A stretch of DNA of 64,000 nucleotides from NCBI RefSeq assembly GCF_900069005.2, contig NZ_LN831278.1, forward strand, positions 48,372-112,371. The letters are read 5' to 3'. Origin of the DNA: Paenibacillus sp. GM2 (GTDB lineage Bacteria; Bacillota; Bacilli; Paenibacillales; Paenibacillaceae). The position numbers were made by a program, and so were the translations under genes. The notes under the pieces were generated by a model that saw nothing but the letters and a program-made list of their open reading frames with translations, did not search any database and was not told the DNA's origin. The stretch's first letter is position 1, and each line of letters begins with the position of its first letter. Below, piece after piece: positions 1 through 9,632 of the stretch.

Positions 1-748
1 GAGAAAATGGTTGAAGCCCGTAGGAGTAGTTATGATTACAGGAGCGCTGCTGCTTGGAGGACCGGTGTTCGGCGGAGTATTCCAGGCCACTCCAGCTTAT
101 GCGGACGAGGTGCAGAAGAACGTGATTAATGTAGTCGGCAATGGAGAAATGACGGTGAAGCCGGATGTTGCTTACCTCTCAATCGGTGTGGAGACGCAGG
201 CCAAGACAGCCAAAGAAGCGCAAAGCGCCAATGCTGCCAAGGTTGCTCAAGTGAATAAGCTGCTCAAAGAAACTTGGAAGATCGATAGCAAGGATCTGAA
301 AACAGGGCAGTTCTATGTACAGCCGAATTATACGTATAACGAGAAGGACGGTCAGAAATTGACGGGTTATACGGCCACGCATACCTTGAGCGTGACTTAT
401 CGTGATCTGGAGAAGGTCGGAGCATTGCTCGACGCAGCTACAGAGGCAGGAGCTAACCGTATCGACAATATCCACTTCAGTGTAGAAAATTCGGACCAGT
501 ATTTGGCCGAGGCAATCCAGAAGGCGATGAACAATGCCAATATGAAGGCAAACGCCATTGCTAAGGCAGCAAACCGTCAGCTGGGTGCGGCGTTGAATAT
601 CACTCAATCGGGTGGCAACGTATCGATGTACGCACAGAATTATGTCATGAAGGATATGGCGATGCCGGCTTCGGACGCAGGGACATCTGTCGAGCCAGGT
701 GAGATTACGGTTTCTACTTCTTTAAGTATTACTTATGAGATGAAATAA
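1..748 (+). CDS. SIMPL (DUF541) domain secreted protein, 5' end outside window
   Basis: Encodes a periplasmic/extracellular-type SIMPL domain protein. The reading frame is open to the left edge (E-K-W-L-K-P precedes the first possible TTG at 11), so the true start lies probably just upstream of the window. A signal peptide is visible (hydrophobic run around VGVVMITGALLLGG, then an ATPAYADE cleavage-like stretch). The mature part starts NVINVVGNGEMTVKPDVAYL, which is the typical SIMPL opening, and ends in EPGEITVSTSLSITYEM. The biochemical role of bacterial SIMPL proteins is poorly defined. It ends in a hairpin terminator and appears unlinked to the downstream polyamine genes. Confidence 0.85.
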   Translation, partial: RKWLKPVGVVMITGALLLGGPVFGGVFQATPAYADEVQKNVINVVGNGEMTVKPDVAYLSIGVETQAKTAKEAQSANAAKVAQVNKLLKETWKIDSKDLKTGQFYVQPNYTYNEKDGQKLTGYTATHTLSVTYRDLEKVGALLDAATEAGANRIDNIHFSVENSDQYLAEAIQKAMNNANMKANAIAKAANRQLGAALNITQSGGNVSMYAQNYVMKDMAMPASDAGTSVEPGEITVSTSLSITYEMK

Positions 749-765
749 GAAGCTATCGCGAGTTT

Positions 766-810
766 AAAAAGGGGTATGCGGCGATGAAAACGCGGCATGC
801 TCCTTTTTAT
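766..810 (+). terminator. Intrinsic terminator after the SIMPL gene
   Basis: An imperfect inverted repeat (AAAAAGG-G-ATGC against GCATGCTCCTTTTT) is followed by TTTTTAT, directly after the stop codon of the SIMPL gene. Confidence 0.6.
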
Positions 811-970
811 GTTTTGGCTATTTCGCTATTTTTCCGCTTATTTTTTGAACGGACAGGGGATATTATTAGCAAACGAGAGGGGTAAATCCATTTTGCGCAT
901 AATGTGGGCAAATATTTTGTCGATTCGGGCAATGATTCAGGGAAATCCTGTCCGATAGCTTAGAAAAGTG

Positions 971-999
971 TTGTAACTCAGTCTAAAAAAAGGTATAGT
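971..999 (+). promoter_or_regulatory. SigA-type promoter upstream of potA
   Basis: TTGTAA (971-976), 17 bases, TATAGT (994-999). A transcript would begin near 1006 and would meet the terminator-like hairpin at 1031-1062 before reaching potA, which suggests an attenuated leader or a short RNA. Confidence 0.5.
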
Positions 1000-1030
1000 G
1001 TATATTGCAAAAATGAATCAATAGACCTGT

Positions 1031-1062
1031 AAAAGCCATACCAATGGATATGGCTTTTTTTT
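1031..1062 (+). terminator. Intrinsic terminator or attenuator in the potA leader
   Basis: A perfect 10-bp stem (AAAAGCCATA / TATGGCTTTT) with an 8-base loop is followed by eight T. It lies about 100 bases upstream of the potA start and about 30 bases downstream of a promoter-like sequence, so it can act as a leader attenuator. No competing antiterminator is obvious by eye. Confidence 0.65.
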
Positions 1063-1161
1063 CTTAATGAGGCAGTTCAGAACACTAAATCTCGATATCT
1101 GATTGTCCATTTAAAGAGGACTTTGAGACATTCCATTACTTCTAAAGGAGTTGATGCATAC

Positions 1162-2130
1162 ATGATTGAACTGGCTGGGGTTGAGAAGCACTTTGCAGGA
1201 CAAGTTGTAGTGCATCCGCTATCGCTTACGATTAAGGAAGGGGAATTCCTGACCTTGTTGGGTCCGAGCGGCTGTGGCAAGACGACGATTCTTCGCATGA
1301 TCGCAGGATTTGAGCAACCTTCGAAAGGCAAAATATTACTCGATGGTGCAGATCTGACGAAGCTGCCTCCAAATCAACGGGATTTGAACCTTGTCTTTCA
1401 ACATTATGCTCTATTTCCGCATATGACGGTGGAAGATAATATTGATTTTGGACTAAAAATGAAAAAGCTGCCTGCTAAAGAGCGGCGTGAACGAATAGAA
1501 GAAGCGGTGGCGATGACGCAATTAACCCCGCTTACGAAACGCTATCCCCATCAATTATCGGGCGGACAACAGCAGCGTGTTGCCATTGCCCGCGCGATTG
1601 CAAATAAACCCAAGGTACTGCTTCTGGACGAACCGCTAGGTGCACTTGACTTGCAACTGCGTAAGAATCTTCAGTCTGAATTGAAGCATTTGCAGCGCAG
1701 CCTTGGGATTACGTTTGTATATGTAACGCATGATCAGGATGAAGCGATGATGATGTCAGATCGGATCGTCATTATGAATAACGGGCAAGTGGAGCAAATT
1801 GGCACACCTCGCGAGGTGTATGCTACGCCAACGACACTTTTCTCGGCTACCTTCATCGGGGAGAACAACATATTTTCCGAGGATGGACGCCTGTTCGCCG
1901 TGCGGCCGGAAAAGCTTCACGGTACTCCTGATCTTAATGGTGCGAAGCGTACCGGTGAGATTATTGATGTACAGTATTTGGGAAGTGTCCATAAAGTCAT
2001 CGTCCAGCTTGATGAGGAACCAATGACCGTGTCGATTGTACTCGATTCTGAAGACAACCATATGTGGGAAGTCGGGGGGAGAATTGGAGTTCATTGGAAC
2101 ATTCGGGATGAGGTGAATATCGGATCATGA
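1162..2130 (+). CDS. potA: Spermidine/putrescine ABC transporter ATP-binding protein PotA
   Basis: The ATPase that energises polyamine import, acting on the cytoplasmic face of the PotBC channel. It shows Walker A (GPSGCGKTT), the Q-loop region ([15 protein letters not shown]), the ABC signature [15 protein letters not shown], Walker [12 protein letters not shown] and the H-loop (YVTHDQDEA). A TOBE-like C-terminal segment (VRPEKLHG onward) follows. The chosen ATG at 1162 has AAAGGAG upstream; an in-frame ATG at 1123 lacks a site. The 322 residues are shorter than the about 378 of E. coli PotA. The stop overlaps the potB start (ATGA), so translation is coupled. Order potA-B-C-D matches classical polyamine operons; substrate preference between spermidine and putrescine cannot be read. 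Confidence 0.92.
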   Translation: MIELAGVEKHFAGQVVVHPLSLTIKEGEFLTLLGPSGCGKTTILRMIAGFEQPSKGKILLDGADLTKLPPNQRDLNLVFQHYALFPHMTVEDNIDFGLKMKKLPAKERRERIEEAVAMTQLTPLTKRYPHQLSGGQQQRVAIARAIANKPKVLLLDEPLGALDLQLRKNLQSELKHLQRSLGITFVYVTHDQDEAMMMSDRIVIMNNGQVEQIGTPREVYATPTTLFSATFIGENNIFSEDGRLFAVRPEKLHGTPDLNGAKRTGEIIDVQYLGSVHKVIVQLDEEPMTVSIVLDSEDNHMWEVGGRIGVHWNIRDEVNIGS

Positions 2131-2975
2131 GGAAGTCAAACCTAAGCCTCCTGCCGGTATTTTTATGGTTATCCCTGTTCCTGATCTTACCGATGCTGAT
2201 GGTGGTAGGCATTTCCTTCATGGACCGCGATGAGCTCGGGAATGTAGTCTATCATTTCAATCTGGACTCTTATGCGACGTTCTTCGATCCATTATATCTG
2301 GGTATCTATTGGGATACGATCGTATTGTCGGTCGTGACAACGGCGATATGTCTTCTGCTGAGCTATCCGCTTGCCTATTATATCGCGAACGCGGGCCCGA
2401 GAATGCAAACCTGGGGACTCGTACTCATTACGATTCCATTCTGGATTAATTTCCTGATTCGTACGTATGCTTGGGTCCTGCTGCTGAGAACTCAGGGCGT
2501 TGTGAATTCATTGCTGCTTGATCTGGGCTTCATTCATGAGCCGTTGCAGATGCTGTATACTAAAGGGGCCGTGCTGCTCGGGATGGTGTATACCTTTATC
2601 CCGTTTATGGTGCTGCCAATTTATGTGGCGCTCGAGCAAATGGATAAGAAGCTGCTGGAGGCGGCCAGCGATCTGGGGGCTACCTCTTGGAAATCGTTCT
2701 GGCATATTACTCTGCCGCAGACTAAATCGGGAGTTATGACAGGTGCGGTGCTCGTGTATGTATCAACAACTGGGATGTTCGTCGTTACCGACATTCTCGG
2801 CGGGGCCAAATCGGCGATGATCAGCAACATCATTCAGAGTCAATTCTTAGGGGCTCGGAACTGGCCGTTCGGGTCAGCCTTGTCCGTGATATTCGTCATT
2901 ACTTCGCTGATTATGATCGCTCTCTTTAATCGGGCGATGACATCTAGACATTTGAAAGTGAAGGAGGAGAGCTAA
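2127..2975 (+). CDS. potB: Spermidine/putrescine ABC transporter permease PotB
   Basis: One of the two membrane subunits of the polyamine importer. It has about six hydrophobic segments and the EAA loop ([17 protein letters not shown]...LP) that docks on the ATPase. The 282 residues fit the PotB family. It overlaps potA by four bases (ATGA) and its TAA overlaps the potC start (TAATG), so the three genes are read as one translationally coupled operon. Confidence 0.92.
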   Translation: MRKSNLSLLPVFLWLSLFLILPMLMVVGISFMDRDELGNVVYHFNLDSYATFFDPLYLGIYWDTIVLSVVTTAICLLLSYPLAYYIANAGPRMQTWGLVLITIPFWINFLIRTYAWVLLLRTQGVVNSLLLDLGFIHEPLQMLYTKGAVLLGMVYTFIPFMVLPIYVALEQMDKKLLEAASDLGATSWKSFWHITLPQTKSGVMTGAVLVYVSTTGMFVVTDILGGAKSAMISNIIQSQFLGARNWPFGSALSVIFVITSLIMIALFNRAMTSRHLKVKEES

Positions 2976-3781
2976 TGAAAAGCAAGAATCATCCGCTTCT
3001 CGGCATCCACTCCTTACTGATGATGATCTTTATTTACATCCCGATCATTATCATCATTGTTTACTCATTTAACAGCTCTCGTCTGGCTTCGAACTGGAGC
3101 GGCTTTACGTTTGATTGGTATATCTCTTTGTTCGACAATAGCTATGTGATGGAAGCTTTGACGAACACTTTGATTGTGGCAGTGGTATCTACCTTGGTAT
3201 CTACTCTGCTAGGAACGATGTCCGCGTTGTCGATGCGCAAGGTGAGCAAGAAAATAAAGGCAGGAATGGGCGGTTTAATATACTTGCCAATCATTATTCC
3301 GGATATTATCATGGGTTTGTCGCTATTAATGCTGTTCACCCAATTCCATATTCCGCTCGGAAGATTGACGATCATTATTGCCCATATTACATTCAGTATT
3401 TCTTATGTGCATGTCGTTGTCTCTACACGTCTGGCCGGAATGAAGGATGGTCTGGAGGAAGCAGCGCAGGATCTGGGCGCTGGAGCATGGCAGACGTTCC
3501 GCTTTGTAACGATGCCGCAGATTTTGCCGGGCATCATCTCCGGGGCAATTATTGCCTTTACGATGTCGCTCGATGACTTCATGGTCAGCTTCTTCGTTAG
3601 CGGCCCGAATTCGACAACTTTGCCGATTTATATCTATGGACAAGTCAAACGGGGTATTTCCCCGGAAATTAACGCATTATGTACGATATTGATTATCGTC
3701 AGCGTGACATTGATATTCCTGGCTCAGTTTATTTTGAATAAGGGTAAGGGCCAAAAGAAGCAATCCGTACTTCCTTTCTAG
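2975..3781 (+). CDS. potC: Spermidine/putrescine ABC transporter permease PotC
   Basis: The second permease of the polyamine importer. It is 268 residues with about six membrane segments. The EAA motif reads LEEAAQDLGAGAWQTF and the family segment SLDDFMVSFFVSGP is present, which is characteristic of PotC. It starts on an ATG sharing a base with the potB stop, with GGAGGAG just before. Downstream, an 850-base tandem repeat array separates it from potD, an unusual interruption of this operon. Confidence 0.92.
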   Translation: MKSKNHPLLGIHSLLMMIFIYIPIIIIIVYSFNSSRLASNWSGFTFDWYISLFDNSYVMEALTNTLIVAVVSTLVSTLLGTMSALSMRKVSKKIKAGMGGLIYLPIIIPDIIMGLSLLMLFTQFHIPLGRLTIIIAHITFSISYVHVVVSTRLAGMKDGLEEAAQDLGAGAWQTFRFVTMPQILPGIISGAIIAFTMSLDDFMVSFFVSGPNSTTLPIYIYGQVKRGISPEINALCTILIIVSVTLIFLAQFILNKGKGQKKQSVLPF

Positions 3782-4600
3782 AGAGGAATTTCAAAAAGTC
3801 GCTTTTGATCACGAAGCAACACTGAAGGTTTATTCGACATCGAATCTTGAATTCAGCCGGGCCTTCCGGTGCTCATGTACAAACTACGTACACTGCGCTC
3901 CTCACGCCCTAGGCTTCATTCAACCTTCTCGGTGCTGAAAACCGACTTTTTGAACCTTTATTTGAGGGGGAATTTCAAAAAGTTGCTTTTGATCACGAAG
4001 CAACACTGAAGGTTTATTCGACATCGAATCTTGAATTCAACCGGGCCTTCCGGTGCTCATGTACCAACTACGTACACTGCGCTCCTCACGCCCTAGGCTT
4101 CATTCAACCTTCTCGGTGCTGAAAACCGACTTTTTGAACCTTTATTTGAGGAGGAATTTCAAAAAGTCGCTTTTGATCACGAAGCAACACTGAAGGTTTA
4201 TTCGACATCGAATCTTGAATTCAGCCGGGCCTTCCGGTGCTCATGTACAAACTACGTACACTGCGCTCCTCACGCCCTAGGCTTCATTCAACCTTCTCGG
4301 TGCTGAAAACCGACTTTTTGAACCTTTATTTGAGGGGGAATTTCAAAAAGTCGCTTTTGATCACGAAGCAACACTGAAGGTTTATTCGACATCGAATCTT
4401 GAATTCAGCCGGGTTTTCCGTGCTTATGTACCAACTACGTAGCTACGCTCCCTTATGCCTTAAGTTTCATTCAACTTAAGCGTTTGAAAAACGCACGTCA
4501 GAAGTATCGGCTTCGGTGCTGAAAACCAATTTTTGAACCTATATTTTGAAGAGGAAGTTCCCAAAGCTACTTTTGATTACGAAGTAAGAAAATGGTTTAA
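3782..4600. repeat. 184-bp tandem repeat array between potC and potD (four units plus a partial fifth)
   Basis: The motif AATTTCAAAAAGT recurs at 3787, 3971, 4155 and 4339, exactly 184 bases apart, with a degenerate fifth left end at 4555. Each of the first three units is a 165-bp element bounded by inverted repeats (TTCAAAAAGTCG / CGACTTTTTGAA) plus a 19-bp spacer. Units 1-3 differ by only a few bases; unit 4 diverges in its right half and is 32 bases longer. The conserved spacer indicates tandem duplication rather than repeated insertion. A related single copy lies at 55165-55333 and a truncated one at 21946-22015. There is no coding capacity. Confidence 0.95.
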
Positions 4601-4638
4601 ATATAATAAAGTTTCATGAAAGAGAGGAGATAAAGGAA

Positions 4639-5685
4639 TTGAAAAGAATGAAGTGGGCTGGCTTGTTGCTGGCAGTAATGATGGTAGTTGGTTTGTTGTC
4701 CGGTTGCGGATCGTCGAAGGAGACGCTGAATATCTACAGTTGGGCTGACAATTTCGATATGGACGTCATTAAGGATTTCGAGAAGCAATACGATGTCAAG
4801 GTGAAGTATGATGTGTTTGCGAACAATGAGGACCTTCTGGCCAAGATTAAGGCAGGGGGTACGGGGTATGATCTGATTCAGCCTTCCGATTACATGGTTG
4901 AGACGATGATCAAGCAGGATTTGCTCGCTCCACTCGATATGAACAACATTCCGAACTTTGAGAATCTGGCTGAAGCCTATAAGAATCCTACTTTTGATCC
5001 TGGAAACAAATATTCCATCGTCTATATGTCAGGCGTAACAGGTATTGCTTACAATACCAAATACGTTAAGGATGAAATCAATAGCTGGGAGGATCTATGG
5101 GATCCTAAATATAAAGGCAAGGTGATTCTGCTCGACGATAACCGTGAGATCATCGGAATGGCATTGAAGAAAGCCGGACATTCCAATAGCTCGAAGGACG
5201 AGTCGGAAGTTACCGCAGCCGTTAACGATCTGAAGACACTACTGCCAAGCGTGCTCGCTTTTGATACAGATAATATTAAGCAAAAAATGATTCAAGAAGA
5301 GGGCTGGATTGGTACTGTATGGTCCGGGGATGCTTCCTTTATCGCTAAGGATAATCCGGATGTCGCTTTCGTTATTCCGAAGGAAGGCAGCACGATCTTC
5401 GCGGATAATTACGCGATTCCTAAGGATGCCAAGCATAAGGAACTGGCTGAGAAGTTCATTAACTACATGCTTGAGCCTGAAGTAAGCGCGAAGAACTATG
5501 AATCCATCGGATACAGCGATCCGAATAAGAATGCCACCCCGTTCCATAGTGCGGAATACAATGCTGACAAGATGATTAACTTGTCTGAGGATGAATTGTC
5601 ACGTACAGAATGGCTCGGTGATGTAGGCGATAAATTGAGTCTGTACGACCGTTTCTGGACTGAGCTGAAGAGCGGTCGGGAATAA
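4639..5685 (+). CDS. potD: Spermidine/putrescine-binding lipoprotein PotD
   Basis: The substrate-binding protein for the PotABC importer, anchored outside the membrane as a lipoprotein. The signal peptide ends in a lipobox (VGLLSGC) and the mature protein starts near GSSKETLNIYSWADNFD, the classic PotD opening. It also has GTGYDLIQPSDYMV, GVTGIAYNTKYV and IGYSDPNKNA, typical polyamine-binding segments. TTG at 4639 has GAGAGGAG eight bases upstream; ATG at 4648 is an alternative. The 348 residues match E. coli PotD (348). It is separated from potC by a repeat array, so its expression relative to potABC may differ. Confidence 0.92.
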   Translation: MKRMKWAGLLLAVMMVVGLLSGCGSSKETLNIYSWADNFDMDVIKDFEKQYDVKVKYDVFANNEDLLAKIKAGGTGYDLIQPSDYMVETMIKQDLLAPLDMNNIPNFENLAEAYKNPTFDPGNKYSIVYMSGVTGIAYNTKYVKDEINSWEDLWDPKYKGKVILLDDNREIIGMALKKAGHSNSSKDESEVTAAVNDLKTLLPSVLAFDTDNIKQKMIQEEGWIGTVWSGDASFIAKDNPDVAFVIPKEGSTIFADNYAIPKDAKHKELAEKFINYMLEPEVSAKNYESIGYSDPNKNATPFHSAEYNADKMINLSEDELSRTEWLGDVGDKLSLYDRFWTELKSGRE

Positions 5686-5707
5686 ATCACCAACAGGATA
5701 TAAGAAG

Positions 5708-5754
5708 AGGCCTTCCCTAAGCAGTTATGTCTGCTGAGGGAGGGCCTTTTTGAG
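5708..5754 (+). terminator. Intrinsic terminator of the pot operon
   Basis: A long stem (AGGCCTTCCCT-AGCAG against CTGCTGAGGGAGGGCCT) is followed by TTTTT just after potD. Confidence 0.85.
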
Positions 5755-5786
5755 TTTAGTCCAGGATATATAACATAAAAAGAAGC

Positions 5787-6989
5787 TCACATCTCTATAG
5801 CTGGAGTGGTCTTCTTCCGCTTGTTCCGCTTGGCCTTGCCGTCGAAAGAGAAATAGGTCCACATTCGCAAAATCCGTTCCATCGGGCCAGATTTGAAGCG
5901 TGAGTTATACCAGATACTGATAGACATCTGTAAAGCATAGATCAAGAACGCCAGAACGCAGCCCAGAATGATGCCGATTTTACCAAACCAGCCTAATCCG
6001 TAGCCATAAAAAATTGTTGTACAGATTACCGTTTGCATTAAATAGTTGGTGAGCGACAGCTTGCCTACAGCCTCAAAATATTCAAATAGCCGTGACGAGG
6101 AAAATTTGGAATAGGTTAAGGCAAAAGCCATCATATAGCCGATGGACAGCAGGCTCCCTCCAACCAGCAGCCCGGTTCCCGCGCCGATCTGCGCCGGATA
6201 CAGGAGGTTGTATGATTTGAACAGAAGTCCAAGCGGCAGGAAAATCAGCATATATTTACGGTAGATAGCGCTTTTCTGTGCGGGGTCGGCAAACCAACGC
6301 CTTTTCGCGGCATACATGCCAAGCAAAAATAAAGGCATATGCAGCATCGGTGCAATCATGGTTAGAACCAGCATTTCTGTTGGCGATTTGCCCATAGGAT
6401 CAGCGGTTGCACGATCATGCTTGATCTCCGTATAGCTTCCTTCAGCATAAAGCGTAACAGTGCTTTTGACATATGCCTCTATATGCTGCTTCGTTTCCTT
6501 TGCGCTTTTGTCTTCTTTATTTTCCGGAAATAACCCTAATAACCCCACCAATGTGAGCAGAACACAGGACCAAATGATCAGTGTCTTGGGTTGACGGTTC
6601 ATGAAGATGAGAAGCAAAATCCCGATCATGCCATAATAGAGCAAAATATCCCCTTCCCACAGAAAGGTGCTGTGAAGGAACCCGATCCCCCCTAGTAAAG
6701 CGAATCTGCGCAGCAAAGGCAAGCCGGCTTTTCTTTTCTTTGCGTTTAGGCTCTCTTTCATTTTGATCATGCCAAATCCAAACACAAACGTAAAAATCGG
6801 CATAAAACTTCCTTCTACGAACAGTTGCACAAATTGATGAGCCGTTGATTCGACGGTCGTTACATGAAATAACTGAAGCATATCCTTCCCATGCATCCCG
6901 TACTGAAAAATCAGCATATTGGCAAGTAGAATGCCAAGTAGGCTGAATCCGCGTAAACAATCGATCATACGTATCCTTTTGCTAGTCAA
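5787..6989 (-). CDS. DUF418 family multi-pass membrane protein
   Basis: A 400-residue integral membrane protein of the DUF418/YeiB type. The N-terminus RIRMIDCLRGFSLLGILLANM is the typical family opening, followed by about ten hydrophobic segments. The C-terminal DUF418 part contains FEAVGKLSLTNYLMQTVICTTIFYGYG. The TTG start has GAGGTG eight bases upstream; the ATG seven codons later is a less likely start. Transport or acyl-transfer functions have been suggested for relatives, but none is established. It is a single gene, convergent with potD and divergent from the two-component pair that follows. Confidence 0.88.
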   Translation of the reverse strand: MTSKRIRMIDCLRGFSLLGILLANMLIFQYGMHGKDMLQLFHVTTVESTAHQFVQLFVEGSFMPIFTFVFGFGMIKMKESLNAKKRKAGLPLLRRFALLGGIGFLHSTFLWEGDILLYYGMIGILLLIFMNRQPKTLIIWSCVLLTLVGLLGLFPENKEDKSAKETKQHIEAYVKSTVTLYAEGSYTEIKHDRATADPMGKSPTEMLVLTMIAPMLHMPLFLLGMYAAKRRWFADPAQKSAIYRKYMLIFLPLGLLFKSYNLLYPAQIGAGTGLLVGGSLLSIGYMMAFALTYSKFSSSRLFEYFEAVGKLSLTNYLMQTVICTTIFYGYGLGWFGKIGIILGCVLAFLIYALQMSISIWYNSRFKSGPMERILRMWTYFSFDGKAKRNKRKKTTPAIEM

Positions 6990-7129
6990 TATGAATCACC
7001 TCGGAATCAGTCTAACAGTGCGCATTAAAGCAGAAGTAAAGTTCAGCTTAATATTTGTTAAACAGTCCGGAATATGTTTAGCTCGAATTAAGATCCATCT
7101 GGTACAATGCTGTCTGAGGTGGTTATCAG

Positions 7130-7843
7130 ATGTACAATGCCAAGATTCTGTTGGTTGATGATGAAAAGGCGATTGTTCAATTAATCGAAATGGTGCTGCG
7201 CAAGGAGGGCTTCCGCCATATTTATACGGCGTATAACGGTAAAGAGGCTTTGGAGATCGTTAAGCGCCACCTGATGGATATTATTTTGCTGGATGTCATG
7301 TTGCCCGATCAGACGGGCTTCGATTTATGTCCGCAAATTCGTAATGCTTCGGATGCTCATATTATTTATTTGACAGCCCGAACTTCGGATCTCGATGTAT
7401 TAACAGGCTTTGCGACGGGCGGGGATGATTACGTAACCAAGCCGTTTAATCCGCTGGAGATTGCTGCCCGTGTGAAGGCCAGATTGCGCAGAGGGATTGC
7501 AACGCCTGCACCGTCCAGATTGGAGGAGAGCCGCAGCCGCTACGAATTTGGCCGATTTGTTCTCGATGAGTTTTCGGGCATGCTGCTTGTAGAAGGCCAG
7601 GAGGTTCCTTGCCCTGCTCAGGCCTATCAGCTACTGTTGTTCCTGTGCAAGCATCCCGGCATCGTCTTCTCGAAGGCGCAGCTCTATGAAGAGGTATGGG
7701 GCATGGATGGGCTTGGGGATGACAACACCGTAATGGTGCATATTCGCAAGATCCGCGAGCGGATTGAAAAGGACCCGGGCAATCCCGAATGCCTGCTGAC
7801 GGTTCGCGGCCTTGGTTACAAGCTGGTTAAGGTGAACCTATGA
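7130..7843 (+). CDS. OmpR/PhoB-family response regulator
   Basis: A DNA-binding response regulator. The receiver domain has the acidic pair in LLVDDEKA, the phospho-acceptor Asp55 (DIILLDVMLP), the conserved Thr in YLTAR and Lys in TKPF. The C-terminal winged helix (about 135-237) ends VRGLGYKLVKV. GAGGTGG lies upstream of the ATG. It overlaps the sensor kinase gene by four bases (ATGA), so the two are a co-translated pair. No target gene is evident; the membrane protein after the kinase is a candidate. Confidence 0.93.
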   Translation: MYNAKILLVDDEKAIVQLIEMVLRKEGFRHIYTAYNGKEALEIVKRHLMDIILLDVMLPDQTGFDLCPQIRNASDAHIIYLTARTSDLDVLTGFATGGDDYVTKPFNPLEIAARVKARLRRGIATPAPSRLEESRSRYEFGRFVLDEFSGMLLVEGQEVPCPAQAYQLLLFLCKHPGIVFSKAQLYEEVWGMDGLGDDNTVMVHIRKIRERIEKDPGNPECLLTVRGLGYKLVKVNL

Positions 7844-9630
7844 GGAGGATCAAAACTCGTCTTGCCCTGCATTTTACCTATCAGCTGTTGCTGCAGTGGG
7901 TGTTGATTATACTGACCATGACGATTCTGTTGCTCATCTTGTTCAATTATATAGCCAACAACGATTTGAAGCGGACCTTTTCTACAGGGGCCGTGGATGC
8001 GATCAAGTCGGAGACCTTTATCCATCAGGATGAAGTGAACATGAATCGTCGCTGGAAAAATTTATTGAACCAGCAGGGATATTGGCTCCAGGTTGTCAAT
8101 GAGGAGGGGCGTGTAATTTATTCCCTGAACGCACCTGCCGATTTGAAGACGAAATACGGGGCTGCGGAGCTGCTGAATATTCAGGAGACGCGGAGGCTTG
8201 ACTCCTACCGGGTGATGGCCTCGCTGGAACCGGAAACGGATGGTTCGAAATCCGTCCTTTATTTAATGGGAAGACAGGATTTGGGTACAAAGCGGCTGGA
8301 TGAATGGTATCAGAAGTATAACCGGAACGGGCTAGTTCGGGAGGATGCCATGGCGGAGCTGGAGCAGCAGCTGAATGGCAATGACGATTATTTGCAGGTC
8401 GTGGATAAAGACGGGACCATACTGCAATCTATCGGGCACTCGGACAATAGCCAAATCAACAAATATTATCCGCTTGATTTGGTGTCGATTCGCTCGGAGC
8501 CAGGCAACTATCCGACGGAATTATCGGCTCAATATGATGGCGGTACGGGTTATACCTGGCTACTGCATCAAGGCAAACCAGGGCGCGCTGTAGAAAGACA
8601 GTCGATCTTCTATGACCTTATCCGGGCGCTTGTTATTTTGGGAGCCGGTGTCATGGTGGTGACGTTGGGGGTATCGATTTGGCATGGATATCGCTACGGG
8701 CAGCCACTAACCCTATTCGCCAGCTGGTTCGAACGGATGAGTGAGGGGAGATACAGTGAAGCGTTGACGGAGAAGGAACGTAAAAAGGTATTCCGGCGTA
8801 ATGGCAAGATCCGCATGCGCTACAGACTTTATAAAGAGGTTATCGCTGGATTTTACGAAATGGCCACCAAGCTGGATGCCTCACAGCGGGATCGCAGGCT
8901 GCTGGAACAGACTCGGGAGGAGTGGATGGTCGGTATATCCCATGATCTGAGGACGCCGCTATCATCGATCCAAGGATATGGCCATCTGTTGGAGAGCGGA
9001 CAATTCACTTGGAATGAAGCCGAACTGAAAGAAATGGGCAAGGTCATCCGGGAAAAAGGCGACTTTATGCTGGAGCTGCTCCAGGATTTCTCGTTAACCT
9101 TCCAGATTAAGAATAATGCAGAGCAAATGGTGCTGGAGCCGATTGAGATGAACGAGTTCGTTCGTCGTTCTGTCCTACGGTATGTCAATGACGCTACGAT
9201 TGAAACAGCAACCTTCTCTTATGAGGAATATGATGATGAACTGAGGATCATGGCCAATCCGAAGTGGTTCCGGCGTATGCTGGACAATATTATTACCAAT
9301 GCGGTGAAGCACAATCCTGAGGGAACGGAGATTACAGTAAGCACCGGTACGGAAGGGGATTACGCCTGGATTTGTGTATCGGACAATGGTCAGGGGATGG
9401 ATGAAGAGACGCGGAACAATTTGTTCGAGCGGTATTATCGTGGCACAAGCACGGATGAGACGACCGACGGGGCAGGTCTGGGCATGAGTATTGCCCAAGC
9501 GATCGTGATCGCCCATAAAGGGCAGATTCGGGTGGAGTCGGAGCCGCAACAGGGTGCCAAGGTGATCATGAAGTTCCCGCGAAAAAATACAAAAGAGACA
9601 GCAGATGTTTGCTCAGGAAGGGGAGAATAG
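7840..9630 (+). CDS. Membrane sensor histidine kinase
   Basis: The partner of the response regulator just upstream. Membrane segment 1 (about residues 15-38) is followed by a roughly 210-residue extracellular sensor region, membrane segment 2 (about 255-280) and a HAMP-like linker. The dimerisation domain has phospho-accepting His368 in VGISHDLRTPLSSIQGYG. The catalytic domain has the N-box NIITNAVKHNPEG, the G1 box VSDNGQGMDEE and the G2 box DGAGLGMSIA. The sensed signal cannot be inferred. Its end overlaps the start region of the next gene. Confidence 0.92.
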   Translation: MRRIKTRLALHFTYQLLLQWVLIILTMTILLLILFNYIANNDLKRTFSTGAVDAIKSETFIHQDEVNMNRRWKNLLNQQGYWLQVVNEEGRVIYSLNAPADLKTKYGAAELLNIQETRRLDSYRVMASLEPETDGSKSVLYLMGRQDLGTKRLDEWYQKYNRNGLVREDAMAELEQQLNGNDDYLQVVDKDGTILQSIGHSDNSQINKYYPLDLVSIRSEPGNYPTELSAQYDGGTGYTWLLHQGKPGRAVERQSIFYDLIRALVILGAGVMVVTLGVSIWHGYRYGQPLTLFASWFERMSEGRYSEALTEKERKKVFRRNGKIRMRYRLYKEVIAGFYEMATKLDASQRDRRLLEQTREEWMVGISHDLRTPLSSIQGYGHLLESGQFTWNEAELKEMGKVIREKGDFMLELLQDFSLTFQIKNNAEQMVLEPIEMNEFVRRSVLRYVNDATIETATFSYEEYDDELRIMANPKWFRRMLDNIITNAVKHNPEGTEITVSTGTEGDYAWICVSDNGQGMDEETRNNLFERYYRGTSTDETTDGAGLGMSIAQAIVIAHKGQIRVESEPQQGAKVIMKFPRKNTKETADVCSGRGE

Positions 9631-9632
9631 CG

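Noticed and set aside
3782..4600. CRISPR array
   Set aside because: The repeated unit is 184 bases long, the intervening 19 bases are identical, and there are no variable spacers or cas genes.
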